Shown piece after piece: positions 26,387 to 35,805 of a DNA stretch of 64,000 nucleotides. The translations under genes were made by a program, and so were the position numbers. The stretch is from positions 186,001 through 250,000 of the forward strand of contig NZ_CP060723.1 in assembly GCF_014395225.1 (NCBI RefSeq), given 5' to 3'. The notes beneath the pieces were generated by a model that ran no database searches, was not told the origin of the DNA, and worked only from the letters and a program-made list of their open reading frames with translations. The stretch comes from Pedobacter roseus (lineage in GTDB: Bacteria > Bacteroidota > Bacteroidia > Sphingobacteriales > Sphingobacteriaceae). Positions within the stretch are counted from its first letter, which is position 1, and every line of letters starts with the position of its first letter.

Positions 26387-28805
26387 ACTGCCATATGCCG
26401 GAATAGAAGAGATTAGCGGACTTTCGGTTCTTTATGGTGAGTCAGGCGATTTTTCGGTAATTCTTTCTATTGAAAATCCGGTACTTATTTATTCCGCTGA
26501 TCCGGCAGGCTACCAGGCCTACCATCTTTTGCTTCTTAATGTAATCAAGATATTAGGAGAAGGATACATCATTCAGAAACAGGATGTGTTTGCGAAAAAG
26601 ACTTTTCAGCCAAAAGTGCAAAGTGAACCCCTTCAGCAAAAATATGATGAGCATTTTTCAGGGAGGGAATATATTGAGCACTCTAGTTATCTGGTTATAA
26701 CCCGTCAGGTCAAACGAAGGGCAATGTACGTTTATGACAGGAAAGCCCTTTTTGATTTTGTATCCAATATTGCCAAGGTCTGTGAACTATTGAAAGGAGC
26801 ATCGGTATTGCCAAAGTTATTATCTCGCGGTGAGATAGAACGCTATATTTCGCGGATGCTGGCCATGGATTTCTCCTCAGACCATTTTTCGCTCAATAAC
26901 TTAAGGGCCGGGGATACTGAAATAGGTATTGGGGAAAAGGTGATCCGCTGCATGAGCCTGGTCAATATCGATTCCATTGATATGCCTGAATCCATTGGGC
27001 CATATTTAATGGCCAGCGACGGGAAAGGACTACAGGAGTTTCCGATGGACAACCTTTCCTTCCTGTCATCAGTTCCGGGTATTGAAAGTCTTGTTTATAA
27101 CCAATTAATTGAAATTCCTTCACAGGGCATCACCCTGAACAAACTGCAGCTGAAGCGAAAGCGGCATTCCGGAGTTCCTGATCCAGCCAATCAGATGTGT
27201 GTGGAGGATATTGATAAGTTGCTCATCGATGTGGCAAGGGAAAACCAGTTGCTGGTCAATGCGCACTATTCTTTATTGGTCTGCTGCGAACTTCCACTTC
27301 TGGATACCAGCTGTAACTTTATTGAAGCTTCCCTATTTCAGCAGGGGATTATCCCCTCCAAGAATGCCTATAACCAGATGGAACTCTTTAGGAGTGCCTT
27401 GCCTGGAAATGCAGTGGAACTGAAAAAATACGACTGGTTCCTCACCACTTCGGATGCGGCCCTTTGCCTGTTCTACAAGGAACGGCTGATGCGGGATGAG
27501 CCCTCCAAGTTTCTCATGCGCTTTACCGATAGGAGAGGAATCCCTGTAGGCATAGATCCAGCTGATCTCCCTATGGAATCTGGCAGGATTACCAACCGTT
27601 CAAAATTTGTTCTGGGCAGCTCTGGTACGGGTAAATCCTTTTTTATGAACAGCCTGCTTGAACAGTATATGCTCTACAATTACGATATCGTGATCGTTGA
27701 TGTAGGACATTCCTATTCCGGGCTATGCAATTATTTTGGAGGAAAGTATTACACCTATACCGAGGAGAATCCGATCACGATGAATCCCTTTCTTATTTCT
27801 GAAGCAGAATATAACATAGAAAAGAAGGATTTCCTCAAAACACTTATCGGACTTCTTTTAAAGGGTGCAGAGGGAAGCGTATCGCAGATTGAGGATACGG
27901 TTTTCTCAAATGTACTCTCGGCCTACTATTCAGACTTCTTTTTAGGAGAGGCTGATTATGCGCTGTGTTTTGATTCTTTCTACCATTATTCGATCGTTAA
28001 GATTTCGGAGATCAAGGAAAACGAGAAGATCAGTTTCGATCTTGATGAATACCGTTACGTACTTAAAAAATTCTGTCTTGGCGGAGAGTACGGTAGGCTG
28101 CTCAACGAAAGCGCTGATCTTTCAGATTTTACAGAGCGTTTTATTGTGTACGAAATAGATTCCATAAAGGAAAACCGTGTTCTTTTTCCAATAGTGACGC
28201 TGGTGATTATGGATCTGGTACTGCAGAAAATGAGGTACCGTACGGGCCAGCGAAAAGCGATGATTTTGGAAGAAGCGTGGAAGGCAATTGCCTCTCCGCT
28301 AATGGCGAACTACATTCTTTACCTCTATAAAACGATGAGGAAATTCTGGGGAGAGCCGATTGTGGTGACGCAAGAACTGAGCGATATTATCGGGAATGCT
28401 GTAATAAAGGATTCCATTCTTGCAAGTTCCGACACCATCTGCCTGCTCGATCAGTCCAAGTTTAGGGGAAATTATACAGAGGTAGCAAAGCTCTTAGCGC
28501 TCAATGAGGTGGAGCAGCGAAAGATATTTACCATCAATGCGCTTGAAAATAAGGCCGGCCGCGGGAAATTCAAGGAGGTTTACATTAAGCGCGGAAGTAT
28601 AGGGGAGGTCTATGGTGTTGAAGTGTCGATTTTTCAGTATTTAACCTTCACAACCGAAAAACCCGAAAAGACTGCTGTTGAAACTTATGTCAAGCGTTAC
28701 GGCTCTTATCCTCTGGGACTGGAACATTTCGTTGCCGATATGAAAATGAGCGCAATCTCTCTTCCCGAATTTGTCAAGAAAGTCAATTCATCCCTCACAA
28801 GTTAA
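26367..28805 (+). CDS. traG: TraG, VirB4-like transfer ATPase
   Basis: This 812-residue protein has a central Walker A GSSGTGKS near residue 417-424, a Walker B AMILEEAW near 632-639, and later the VirB4-type VVTQELSDIIGNAVIKDSI. The N-terminal 350 residues are the CagE/TrbE-like domain. It powers substrate export and pilus assembly at the inner membrane. It is the largest gene in the operon and the best anchor for calling this a type IV secretion system of the Bacteroidota (TraG) type. Confidence 0.95.
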   Translation: MGKQEFKLPYAGIEEISGLSVLYGESGDFSVILSIENPVLIYSADPAGYQAYHLLLLNVIKILGEGYIIQKQDVFAKKTFQPKVQSEPLQQKYDEHFSGREYIEHSSYLVITRQVKRRAMYVYDRKALFDFVSNIAKVCELLKGASVLPKLLSRGEIERYISRMLAMDFSSDHFSLNNLRAGDTEIGIGEKVIRCMSLVNIDSIDMPESIGPYLMASDGKGLQEFPMDNLSFLSSVPGIESLVYNQLIEIPSQGITLNKLQLKRKRHSGVPDPANQMCVEDIDKLLIDVARENQLLVNAHYSLLVCCELPLLDTSCNFIEASLFQQGIIPSKNAYNQMELFRSALPGNAVELKKYDWFLTTSDAALCLFYKERLMRDEPSKFLMRFTDRRGIPVGIDPADLPMESGRITNRSKFVLGSSGTGKSFFMNSLLEQYMLYNYDIVIVDVGHSYSGLCNYFGGKYYTYTEENPITMNPFLISEAEYNIEKKDFLKTLIGLLLKGAEGSVSQIEDTVFSNVLSAYYSDFFLGEADYALCFDSFYHYSIVKISEIKENEKISFDLDEYRYVLKKFCLGGEYGRLLNESADLSDFTERFIVYEIDSIKENRVLFPIVTLVIMDLVLQKMRYRTGQRKAMILEEAWKAIASPLMANYILYLYKTMRKFWGEPIVVTQELSDIIGNAVIKDSILASSDTICLLDQSKFRGNYTEVAKLLALNEVEQRKIFTINALENKAGRGKFKEVYIKRGSIGEVYGVEVSIFQYLTFTTEKPEKTAVETYVKRYGSYPLGLEHFVADMKMSAISLPEFVKKVNSSLTS

Positions 28806-28816
28806 ATTCTATTGTT

Positions 28817-29479
28817 ATGCGAAAAATATTCATCTATTTTTTATTTGGAATCTTAGTGCAATCGGCCTCCGCACAAATATACGTCGACCCAACAACCGCT
28901 GCGGCCACGGCCGCCCATGCAGGAGTGATGAATAGCGGTCTGTCCCGAACCAGTGACAACCTTACTCTGGTGCAGAGAGCCCAGTTAGCGGTAACCGGTC
29001 AGCTTGGAATTGTAAACGACCTTCAATCCACTATTTACAGAGGTTTATCTGAGGTTTCAGGGGTAATGAGGTCTCTGCTTTCTGTTATGGATATTTATGA
29101 GATTTCTCAGGATATTGTCATTGATGTGAATAAGGCGATTAATCTAGCCTCTGGTGACCCGGTATTACTGCTGTTTGCTGAAGGTGGTGCTAGGGAGTTC
29201 AAAACCCGTTCGATCAACCTTGCTACCGAGGTTAGCTCTTTTGTATTAAAAGACGGGAAGGAGGCACTGATGGATTCCGGTGAAAGGGCAAAACTCCTCA
29301 ATAGGATCGTCACAGAACTTACCATTCTCCGGGGAGTGGCCTACGGCATGTACCGTACGATGTACTGGGCAAAGCAGCGCGGAATCTTAAATTCCCTAAA
29401 CCCTTATGCCGGGTATATCAATATTGATAAACGCATAGCGGACGATATTATCAGGAATGCCAAGATGCTCAAGCAATGA
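28817..29479 (+). CDS. Secreted transfer-operon protein, paralogue 1 of 3
   Basis: This 220-residue protein has a signal peptide (FGILVQSASAQ) and a helical mature part without membrane segments. Its end, ILNSLNPYAGYINIDKR, recurs in the next two proteins. It lies after traG, where TraI (DUF4141, TrbJ-like) is normally found, so it is probably a periplasmic structural component of the mating bridge. It overlaps paralogue 2 by four bases. Compared with paralogue 3 it shares many positions, including DPVLLLFAE and EVSSFVLKDGKEALMD. Confidence 0.65.
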   Translation: MRKIFIYFLFGILVQSASAQIYVDPTTAAATAAHAGVMNSGLSRTSDNLTLVQRAQLAVTGQLGIVNDLQSTIYRGLSEVSGVMRSLLSVMDIYEISQDIVIDVNKAINLASGDPVLLLFAEGGAREFKTRSINLATEVSSFVLKDGKEALMDSGERAKLLNRIVTELTILRGVAYGMYRTMYWAKQRGILNSLNPYAGYINIDKRIADDIIRNAKMLKQ

Positions 29480-30132
29480 AAAGCGCAGCATTTATCACGG
29501 CTATGATTTTTATATCAATGGCTGCTCATGCGCAGTTGAATGTCGGGCTTTTGCACCAGCTTGTGGGTAATAGCAAAACAGAACACGGAAAACAGTCTGA
29601 TGCTAGGGACAGGCAGGCGGGATCCACTGCAAATGAGGAGGCAAACAAAACCCTGATGGTAAGATTAAAGAATAAATACAGGGATATCCAGTCCAGATTC
29701 AAAACTTTGGGACTTGCTATTGATGCGGCGCAGATTGGAATCGAAGCTTATCCATTGATCGCTGATATTACCAGAAGCCAGGGGACGATTTTTGATTTAT
29801 GCAAGGACGATCCTGTACTTTCCGTTCTGGCCATACAGGCAGAGTTGGATATGGGGGATCGGGCATATGCACTGCTGAATTTTTTGTACGGACTTGCTCT
29901 TTCTATGCAGGACATCAACCAGATGAAGCAGAGCGACCGCAAAATGCTCTTTTCCCATGTGCTCAACGAACTCCGCCTGATAGCCGGGGCATCCAGAGGA
30001 CTGGCGGTAACCCTTCAATATTCTTCAAGAAAAAAGGCCTTGAATGGATTAAATCCCTTCTCAGAATTTATCAATACCGATAAAAAATTGGTAGATGAAA
30101 TCCTGCGAAAAAAAGATATCCTAAAAAACTGA
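29476..30132 (+). CDS. Secreted transfer-operon protein, paralogue 2 of 3
   Basis: This 218-residue protein has a signal peptide ending in MAAHAQ. It shares the C-terminal motif (ALNGLNPFSEFINTDKKLVD) and the DDPVLSVLAIQAE segment with its neighbours but has a distinct, polar insertion after the signal (about residues 32-60). It is the most divergent of the three. The gene overlaps the previous one by four bases and is followed after four bases by paralogue 3. Confidence 0.65.
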   Translation: MKSAAFITAMIFISMAAHAQLNVGLLHQLVGNSKTEHGKQSDARDRQAGSTANEEANKTLMVRLKNKYRDIQSRFKTLGLAIDAAQIGIEAYPLIADITRSQGTIFDLCKDDPVLSVLAIQAELDMGDRAYALLNFLYGLALSMQDINQMKQSDRKMLFSHVLNELRLIAGASRGLAVTLQYSSRKKALNGLNPFSEFINTDKKLVDEILRKKDILKN

Positions 30133-30136
30133 TGTT

Positions 30137-30802
30137 ATGAAATTGCTTATTTTAATTTTTTTAATGCTGGTCAATCATTATTGTAGTAAGGCTCAAAGGG
30201 TAGTTTTTGACCGTGGACATTTTAACATCGTAAATGAAAATGGCGCAGTACGTCTGGCAGCTGAAAATACGTATAACAGTTATTTAAATACGATCAACAA
30301 CCGCCTTTCAGATATTAATCTCAATCTGGGCGCGGTCGTTATGGTTCAGTCATTAATCCTGTCTTCCTTAAGAGAAGTTGATCAGGGACTCAAAACCGCA
30401 ATCGCGGTCAGACAGATCGGCTCGCTGGTTGCCGAGATTTCATTGGAAAGTGCCGGGATGATTGATATAGCCAAGTCAGATCCCCATCTGCTGCTTTTTG
30501 CAGAAGACGTTTCCCGCCAGGTAAAGGATAGGGGGGTAAACCTGTTTTCAGAAGTCTCTGCTTTTGTATTGAAGGAAGGCGAAAATGTTCTCATGGATTT
30601 CGAAAAGCGCGATGCGCTGCTTAAGAAAATTGCCCTGGAGCTCCGCGTCATCCGCGCCCTGGTATTCAGCATGAAAAAATCCATGTACTGGGCAAAAATG
30701 AACGGTATGTTCCGCTCACTCAACCCTTATCAGGGCTTCATCAATCAGGATTTGCGCCTGGGCAATGATATTTTATTTAAGTCAAAACTTTTAAAGCAAT
30801 GA
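30137..30802 (+). CDS. Secreted transfer-operon protein, paralogue 3 of 3
   Basis: This 221-residue protein has a signal peptide ending in YCSKAQ; the Cys before the cleavage point is not followed by a lipobox pattern. Its SDPHLLLFAEDVSRQVKDRG and EVSAFVLKEGENVLMD are close to paralogue 1, and its end has MFRSLNPYQGFINQDLRLGN. It overlaps the next gene by four bases. Probably a structural protein of the same kind as its two neighbours. Confidence 0.65.
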   Translation: MKLLILIFLMLVNHYCSKAQRVVFDRGHFNIVNENGAVRLAAENTYNSYLNTINNRLSDINLNLGAVVMVQSLILSSLREVDQGLKTAIAVRQIGSLVAEISLESAGMIDIAKSDPHLLLFAEDVSRQVKDRGVNLFSEVSAFVLKEGENVLMDFEKRDALLKKIALELRVIRALVFSMKKSMYWAKMNGMFRSLNPYQGFINQDLRLGNDILFKSKLLKQ

Positions 30803-31572
30803 AAAAATATTATTTGATTCTTTTTCTATGTTTTCCCTCTCGGCTAGTCATGGCCCAGAAAAAGATTACAGACAAACACATTACCTATCAACAGGAGCGC
30901 ATGGTCTTTAAGCAATGGGACGCAGATAAGTTTACGCCCAAACCAGGGTTTTTAGGGCTCAACCCTGATTACTGGATTACCTGGGCACTTCATCCAAATT
31001 ATCCCAAAACAGATCTTAGGCCCTTGGGGCCGGTTGGGCCACAGACGCAGCGGATGATGTTTGCTGCCGCCATGCAAAACACGGATAATCTCTACAAATT
31101 GCATGCGGATACCCTTCGCAATACGGCGCTGAGCGAGGCCTCCAATTATTCTTCGGCACTGGCTTTCGCCGATCCCCTTTGGCTCATGTACTATCGAAAC
31201 GAGTTTGAAGGGTTATTAAATCAGATAGATTCCGATATGCTTGCAGGCCTTTCGTTTGCTGAACAGAAATACATGATCTCTACGGGGCTATTTGACTGGT
31301 TCAGGGAGGAAAGCCATGCGCTTCTTGAAAGACTTGAAATCGCGAGGTCGACTACCATAGACCGGGGATCAAGGATAATGGCCTATCATAGGATGCTTGC
31401 AGAGTTCAGGAAACTCTCGGCTAGCTGGGAAACCAAGAAATCCAGGGCAAGGACCTATCTCTCTATCCGCTCATCTGCCCAGAAGTTGAGGTCTGGTGAG
31501 GTTCCAAAACCAGCATCATCAAAGAGCGATATACAAATTGCAAATGATATCCTTAAAAAATCAAAACTATAA
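30799..31572 (+). CDS. Secreted protein of the transfer operon
   Basis: This 257-residue protein has a signal peptide ending in LVMAQ and a soluble helical mature part with FLGLNPDYWITWALHPNYP near the N-terminus. It ends like the preceding genes with SDIQIANDILKKSKL, so it may be a distant member of the same group. It lies directly before traJ, three bases apart. In Bacteroidota elements this place is used by TraI-associated proteins of unknown role. Confidence 0.6.
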   Translation: MKKYYLILFLCFPSRLVMAQKKITDKHITYQQERMVFKQWDADKFTPKPGFLGLNPDYWITWALHPNYPKTDLRPLGPVGPQTQRMMFAAAMQNTDNLYKLHADTLRNTALSEASNYSSALAFADPLWLMYYRNEFEGLLNQIDSDMLAGLSFAEQKYMISTGLFDWFREESHALLERLEIARSTTIDRGSRIMAYHRMLAEFRKLSASWETKKSRARTYLSIRSSAQKLRSGEVPKPASSKSDIQIANDILKKSKL

Positions 31573-31575
31573 GCA

Positions 31576-32703
31576 ATGGATATTTTAAATGTTATAACCG
31601 GCACAGCCGGTTTTTTTGTGCAGTCTGTCCCCGATTCTTTTAAGGACACTTTTAATTTTCTTCAGGGCAACGGTGTCTATGAGGAAGGGATGATGCATTT
31701 TCTTCATGAGATGAAAAATACGATCTGGACCCACTATGATGCCTTTATTGCAGATGCACAGGCATTGGCAGCAATTTTTATGCTCATCTTTTTTGCTATT
31801 AAAAGCTACGAGATGATTTCGGGGGATAAACAGCTCGAAATAATGCCGCTACTTCGCCCTTTTGGGCTAACCATGGTAATCTTATGGTGGAGCATATTTA
31901 CCCGGGTAATTGCCTATCCAACCGATGTGATTGAGCAAAAGACCTCGGCAATGTTCGATGGAAGCCAGACCGAGATCAATGACCTCAGGCTCCAAAGAGC
32001 AAAGCTCATGGTAGAGGTTTCTGATCAGCTCTATAAAATTCAGGCCGAAACGCAGACAGCAAAAACAGAGGCTGATACCTGGTATGAAAATGCCTGGGAA
32101 TCTGTAAAATCCTCGGTAAAAGAAGGGTTTTCCGAGGTTTGGAATCCCATTGTGGAAATGAGAAACAGGCTGGAGGTTGGTCTGCAACTTTTGGCTACCT
32201 CTCTTTTAGAGACACTCGCTATATGGATACTCAGGGTCTGCACCTATATTATTTTTATCATTCAGATCATCTTTTCCACGATACTGATTATTTTAGGCCC
32301 CTTTTCAGTAGCCGTCTCTATTCTGCCAGCTTTCAGGGATTCCTTTTCGACCTGGGTGGCAAGGTTCATTTCCGTAAACCTTTATTCGGGTATTGCCTAT
32401 TTAGTGATGTATGTAGCCTCTCTCTTTCAGCATTATGCGCTTGAGGCAGAAATTACCCGTTATCAGGAGCTTGTTGGGACCGGCGGGGCAAGCCTTGAAA
32501 AACTTGGATGGTTTGCCAGTAATGGAGTTCTCTCCTTTGGAATGGTAATCGTAACCTTTATCATCGGTGCACTAACCATGCTTACCGTGCCGAGCATTTC
32601 AACATGGATAGTATCCACATCGGGCGTATCCTCTGCCGCAAGTTCTATGGGAAGAGGTGCATCAAGTATGACCAGGGTTGCCGGACAGATAATGGGAGGA
32701 TAG
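31576..32703 (+). CDS. traJ: TraJ conjugative transfer membrane protein
   Basis: This 375-residue protein has about six membrane segments and a central soluble loop (IEQKTSAMFDGSQTEINDLRL). The C-terminal half with GPFSVAVSILPAFRDSFSTW and ARFISVNLYSGIAYLVMY fits TraJ, the VirB6-like inner-membrane component. It begins three bases after the previous gene and the traK start follows its stop by four bases. Confidence 0.88.
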   Translation: MDILNVITGTAGFFVQSVPDSFKDTFNFLQGNGVYEEGMMHFLHEMKNTIWTHYDAFIADAQALAAIFMLIFFAIKSYEMISGDKQLEIMPLLRPFGLTMVILWWSIFTRVIAYPTDVIEQKTSAMFDGSQTEINDLRLQRAKLMVEVSDQLYKIQAETQTAKTEADTWYENAWESVKSSVKEGFSEVWNPIVEMRNRLEVGLQLLATSLLETLAIWILRVCTYIIFIIQIIFSTILIILGPFSVAVSILPAFRDSFSTWVARFISVNLYSGIAYLVMYVASLFQHYALEAEITRYQELVGTGGASLEKLGWFASNGVLSFGMVIVTFIIGALTMLTVPSISTWIVSTSGVSSAASSMGRGASSMTRVAGQIMGG

Positions 32704-32707
32704 CGAG

Positions 32708-33331
32708 ATGATGATAAAAAGTATCGAATCCAAAATCCGTCTAGCCACATTCCTTTCGCTGGGAAGTTTTTTGCTCTGTCTATCGGTAGTCGCTGTTGTT
32801 TCTTTTTTTGCCTATGGATATGTTAGGGATTCTCGTAAAAGTATTTATATTCTTGACCCCTCGGGAACACCAATCCTAGCGAAACAGACCAATGTGCAGC
32901 TAAACAGGGCAGCAGAATACCGCGCACATATTGCAAAATTCCATTCTCTTTTCTTTTCGCTAGTACCAGATGATAAGTTCATAGAATATCAGATGAAACA
33001 GGCCATGTACCTTATTGATGAAAGTGGTGCACTTCAGTATAATAATCTGAAGGAAAAAGGTTTTTTTACCTCTATTCTCTCCTCCTCTGCTGTACTCACG
33101 CTCCGTACCGATTCTATTTTTTTAGATGAAAAAAGAATGTATTTCCGGTATTATGGTACCCAGAAAATAGACAGGAGAAGCTCAAGCGTCACCCGCTCGC
33201 TTATCACGGAGGGAAGCCTGATCGATCTTGAAACAAGATCTGACAATAATCCCCACGCGGTCTTGATTACCAGATGGAAGACATTAGAGAACAGGGATAT
33301 TTCAACTATAGATAAAAATGCATTCCAATGA
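32708..33331 (+). CDS. traK: TraK conjugative transfer protein
   Basis: This 207-residue protein has one N-terminal membrane segment and a periplasmic domain starting YVRDSRKSIYILDPSGTP, with RAAEYRAHIAKFHSLFFSLVPD typical of TraK. It is the VirB8-like core component. It overlaps the next gene by four bases. Confidence 0.9.
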   Translation: MMIKSIESKIRLATFLSLGSFLLCLSVVAVVSFFAYGYVRDSRKSIYILDPSGTPILAKQTNVQLNRAAEYRAHIAKFHSLFFSLVPDDKFIEYQMKQAMYLIDESGALQYNNLKEKGFFTSILSSSAVLTLRTDSIFLDEKRMYFRYYGTQKIDRRSSSVTRSLITEGSLIDLETRSDNNPHAVLITRWKTLENRDISTIDKNAFQ

Positions 33332-33714
33332 AAAAGACAACTGTGTTTTCAGAACTCAGAAATGAGTTCTCTGATCTGATCGAACGCCTCCTGGCCTCCA
33401 TATCAGGTTTTTTCAAAAAATATCCGAAGGTTATCTTCTCATCTATGGTGCTGCTACTAGCCAGTTCCTTTCTCTTGTGCTTTACGCTGCTGAGAATGGA
33501 ATCAAAAAAAGCCCCTGTAGAAAAAAAAGCACTGCTAAAAGTTGAGAGCGGGCTTAGCGAGATAGGATCAACTGTAAGTAAGCTTAAAAGAACTCTTGAG
33601 ATTAGGGAAGCGCTGAAAGTTTTATTGGCCAAGGAGACGCTAAATAGCCAGGACAGCCTGCTCATGGTCAATATGGTAGCCGAGCTTGAGCGTGCCAGCC
33701 AAACGAAGAATTAA
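33328..33714 (+). CDS. TraL-like membrane protein
   Basis: This 128-residue protein has a single membrane segment (VIFSSMVLLLASSFLLCF) and short charged flanks, with a helical C-terminal part. It lies between traK and traM, the place of TraL. No further family marks are visible. Confidence 0.65.
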   Translation: MKKTTVFSELRNEFSDLIERLLASISGFFKKYPKVIFSSMVLLLASSFLLCFTLLRMESKKAPVEKKALLKVESGLSEIGSTVSKLKRTLEIREALKVLLAKETLNSQDSLLMVNMVAELERASQTKN

Positions 33715-33723
33715 TTAAAATAT

Positions 33724-34950
33724 ATGAAAAAAATAGATTTAAAAAAGCCTAGGTACGCGCTTCCCATAATCTGTCTGCCTTTTCTTTTTCTCTTCTTTTA
33801 TGTCTATAAAAGCAGTTTTGGAAAAGAAGGTAAAATATTCCTGGGAAGAGATTCGCTACAGACCAACGTGGCAAATGTTTCCGAGCAGGTGAGGAACCAG
33901 GAGCTTTCGGGAAAGCTAGATGCCTTTAGAAATAAATTCAAGCAGGCCGATGGATACACTGCTGTTGGTAGTATTGGTGAAGAAAACCAGCAGCTGGCAG
34001 AGGTAAGCTCATCCTACAATTCGAGGGAAAAGCATATGCTAGATTCCATTGACCAGGTAATGAAGGCAAAATATGGTCTGCCAGGCAGACCGGAAAATGT
34101 AAACCATGGATATTCTGCGGCAGGACAGAGCTTTGTAAAGTCGCGGAATCCTTCCAGAACTGAGCAGGACATCGCACTCGCCTCGGCACTGTCGAAGATA
34201 AAAATGCAGGAGAACAGGGTAACTAAGGAGGTTGATAACGCTAAAAACCCATCCGATCCCATGCAGCTTTTTCGGGCACAGATGGCTCTTGTCGACAGTA
34301 TGGGGAAAGCGAATGATCCCGCTGTAAAGGAGAATATGGAAAAAGAACGGGCTCTGAAAATGGCCGATGCAGAAGCCAAAAGCAAGAAGATCATTCCGGT
34401 CAAAAGATCGCATGGCGTTTCGGCTGGCTTCAATACCATAGTTTCAGGAGATGGCGAACGCCCTATTTCTGCGATCATTGATCAGGATATTACCGGCTTT
34501 TCCGGATCGCGCCTGCGTATAAGGCTGACTGATGATATCATGGCCGGCAAGTTTATGATCCCTAAAGGCACCTACCTCTATGCAACTATTTCAGGCTTCT
34601 CTGCCCAAAGGGTTTCCTTGGTGATCTCATCGGTATTCTACGGTGGGGAAATTCTGCCGGTAAATCTTCAGGTTTATGACAACGACGGAATGGCCGGTAT
34701 TTATGTTCCATCATCCGCCTTTCGCGAATTTACCAGGGACATGAGCAGTTCAAGCACGCAAGGGATTACCATACAGCAGATGGCGGAAAATAACAACCAA
34801 CTCGTTATGGGGGTGCTTTCCAAGATGTTCCAGTCTACAACAACAGCGGTAAACAAGTTGATCCGGTCCAATAAGGTAAAGGTCAGATACAATACCCAGG
34901 TTTATCTCATTGATCCCAATGAGCTAAAAAGAAAACAACAATCTTATTAG
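33724..34950 (+). CDS. traM: TraM conjugative transfer protein
   Basis: This 408-residue protein has an N-terminal membrane segment (YALPIICLPFLFLFFYVY), a long charged middle and a C-terminal beta domain with IDQDITGFSGSRLRIRLTDD and KGTYLYATISGFSAQRV, the TraM (VirB10-like) pattern. It spans the periplasm to the outer membrane. The middle region (about residues 60-220) is low in conservation. Gene spacing to both neighbours is under ten bases. Confidence 0.92.
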   Translation: MKKIDLKKPRYALPIICLPFLFLFFYVYKSSFGKEGKIFLGRDSLQTNVANVSEQVRNQELSGKLDAFRNKFKQADGYTAVGSIGEENQQLAEVSSSYNSREKHMLDSIDQVMKAKYGLPGRPENVNHGYSAAGQSFVKSRNPSRTEQDIALASALSKIKMQENRVTKEVDNAKNPSDPMQLFRAQMALVDSMGKANDPAVKENMEKERALKMADAEAKSKKIIPVKRSHGVSAGFNTIVSGDGERPISAIIDQDITGFSGSRLRIRLTDDIMAGKFMIPKGTYLYATISGFSAQRVSLVISSVFYGGEILPVNLQVYDNDGMAGIYVPSSAFREFTRDMSSSSTQGITIQQMAENNNQLVMGVLSKMFQSTTTAVNKLIRSNKVKVRYNTQVYLIDPNELKRKQQSY

Positions 34951-34956
34951 AATTTC

Positions 34957-35796
34957 ATGAAAAAAATATTGTTCCTAGCTCAAATTTTCCTGAGCTCGCT
35001 GGCGCTCTATGCGCAAGTGCCACACTCAGTTACCGTTGCCGATATTCCGGTAATCGGAATATCGGGTTCGGTTTCACTCCATTTCATCTCGCCAGAGAAA
35101 ATTTCCTATGTAGACCTATCCAGCAGTTCGCTGATTGGTGACCTTCCGGAAAAGAACATTCTCAGGATCAAGGCGATTCCAGACTCTGTTGCCGCACTTA
35201 GTTCCAGCGGCGATGCTGGCCTGGTTACCATTGTCGGAGAAACCTTTATCGCCCAGTACAGACTCTCCTTTTTATCGCCTTCCAATCCTGAACTGATTTC
35301 CACACAAATCGATATAGTGCCAACCTATATGAGATCCCTTGACATTTCGGGGATAGGATTATCACAGAACGAGATGAAGAGCAATGCACTTTCCCTGCTA
35401 AAGCGTAGGGGGGATGTCAAAATTAAAAAGGAATCAGCCTTCGGGATATCTCTGGTTGTCAACCGGGTTTATACCCTTGGCGATTGCATCCTTCTTGACC
35501 TGAGCTTCCAGAACTCCACAAATCTCATCTTTGATGTCGACGAGCTGAGGTTTAAGATAGCGGACAGAAAGATCAATAAATCTACCAATGTCCAGTCCAT
35601 AGAATTAAAGCCGGTTTTTCAGCTTTATCCCTTTGAAAGATTTTCGAAATCCTATCGTAATATTTATATCATTAAAAAAACCACCTTTCCCGGTGACAAG
35701 GAATTCAGTATTGAATTATCGGAAAAGCAGATTTCCGGAAGAAATCTTCGCGCTTCATTAAGGTACTCCGATATCCTAAACGCCGACACCTTTTAA
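34957..35796 (+). CDS. traN: TraN conjugative transfer protein (DUF4138)
   Basis: This 279-residue protein has a signal peptide ending in ALYAQV, then a VirB9-like beta structure. The C-terminal half includes NLIFDVDELRFKIADRK and KPVFQLYPFERFSKSYRN, typical of DUF4138. It is the outer-membrane-side partner of TraM. It follows traM by six bases and precedes the coupling protein by nine. Confidence 0.9.
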   Translation: MKKILFLAQIFLSSLALYAQVPHSVTVADIPVIGISGSVSLHFISPEKISYVDLSSSSLIGDLPEKNILRIKAIPDSVAALSSSGDAGLVTIVGETFIAQYRLSFLSPSNPELISTQIDIVPTYMRSLDISGIGLSQNEMKSNALSLLKRRGDVKIKKESAFGISLVVNRVYTLGDCILLDLSFQNSTNLIFDVDELRFKIADRKINKSTNVQSIELKPVFQLYPFERFSKSYRNIYIIKKTTFPGDKEFSIELSEKQISGRNLRASLRYSDILNADTF

Positions 35797-35805
35797 TGTT
35801 TCATT

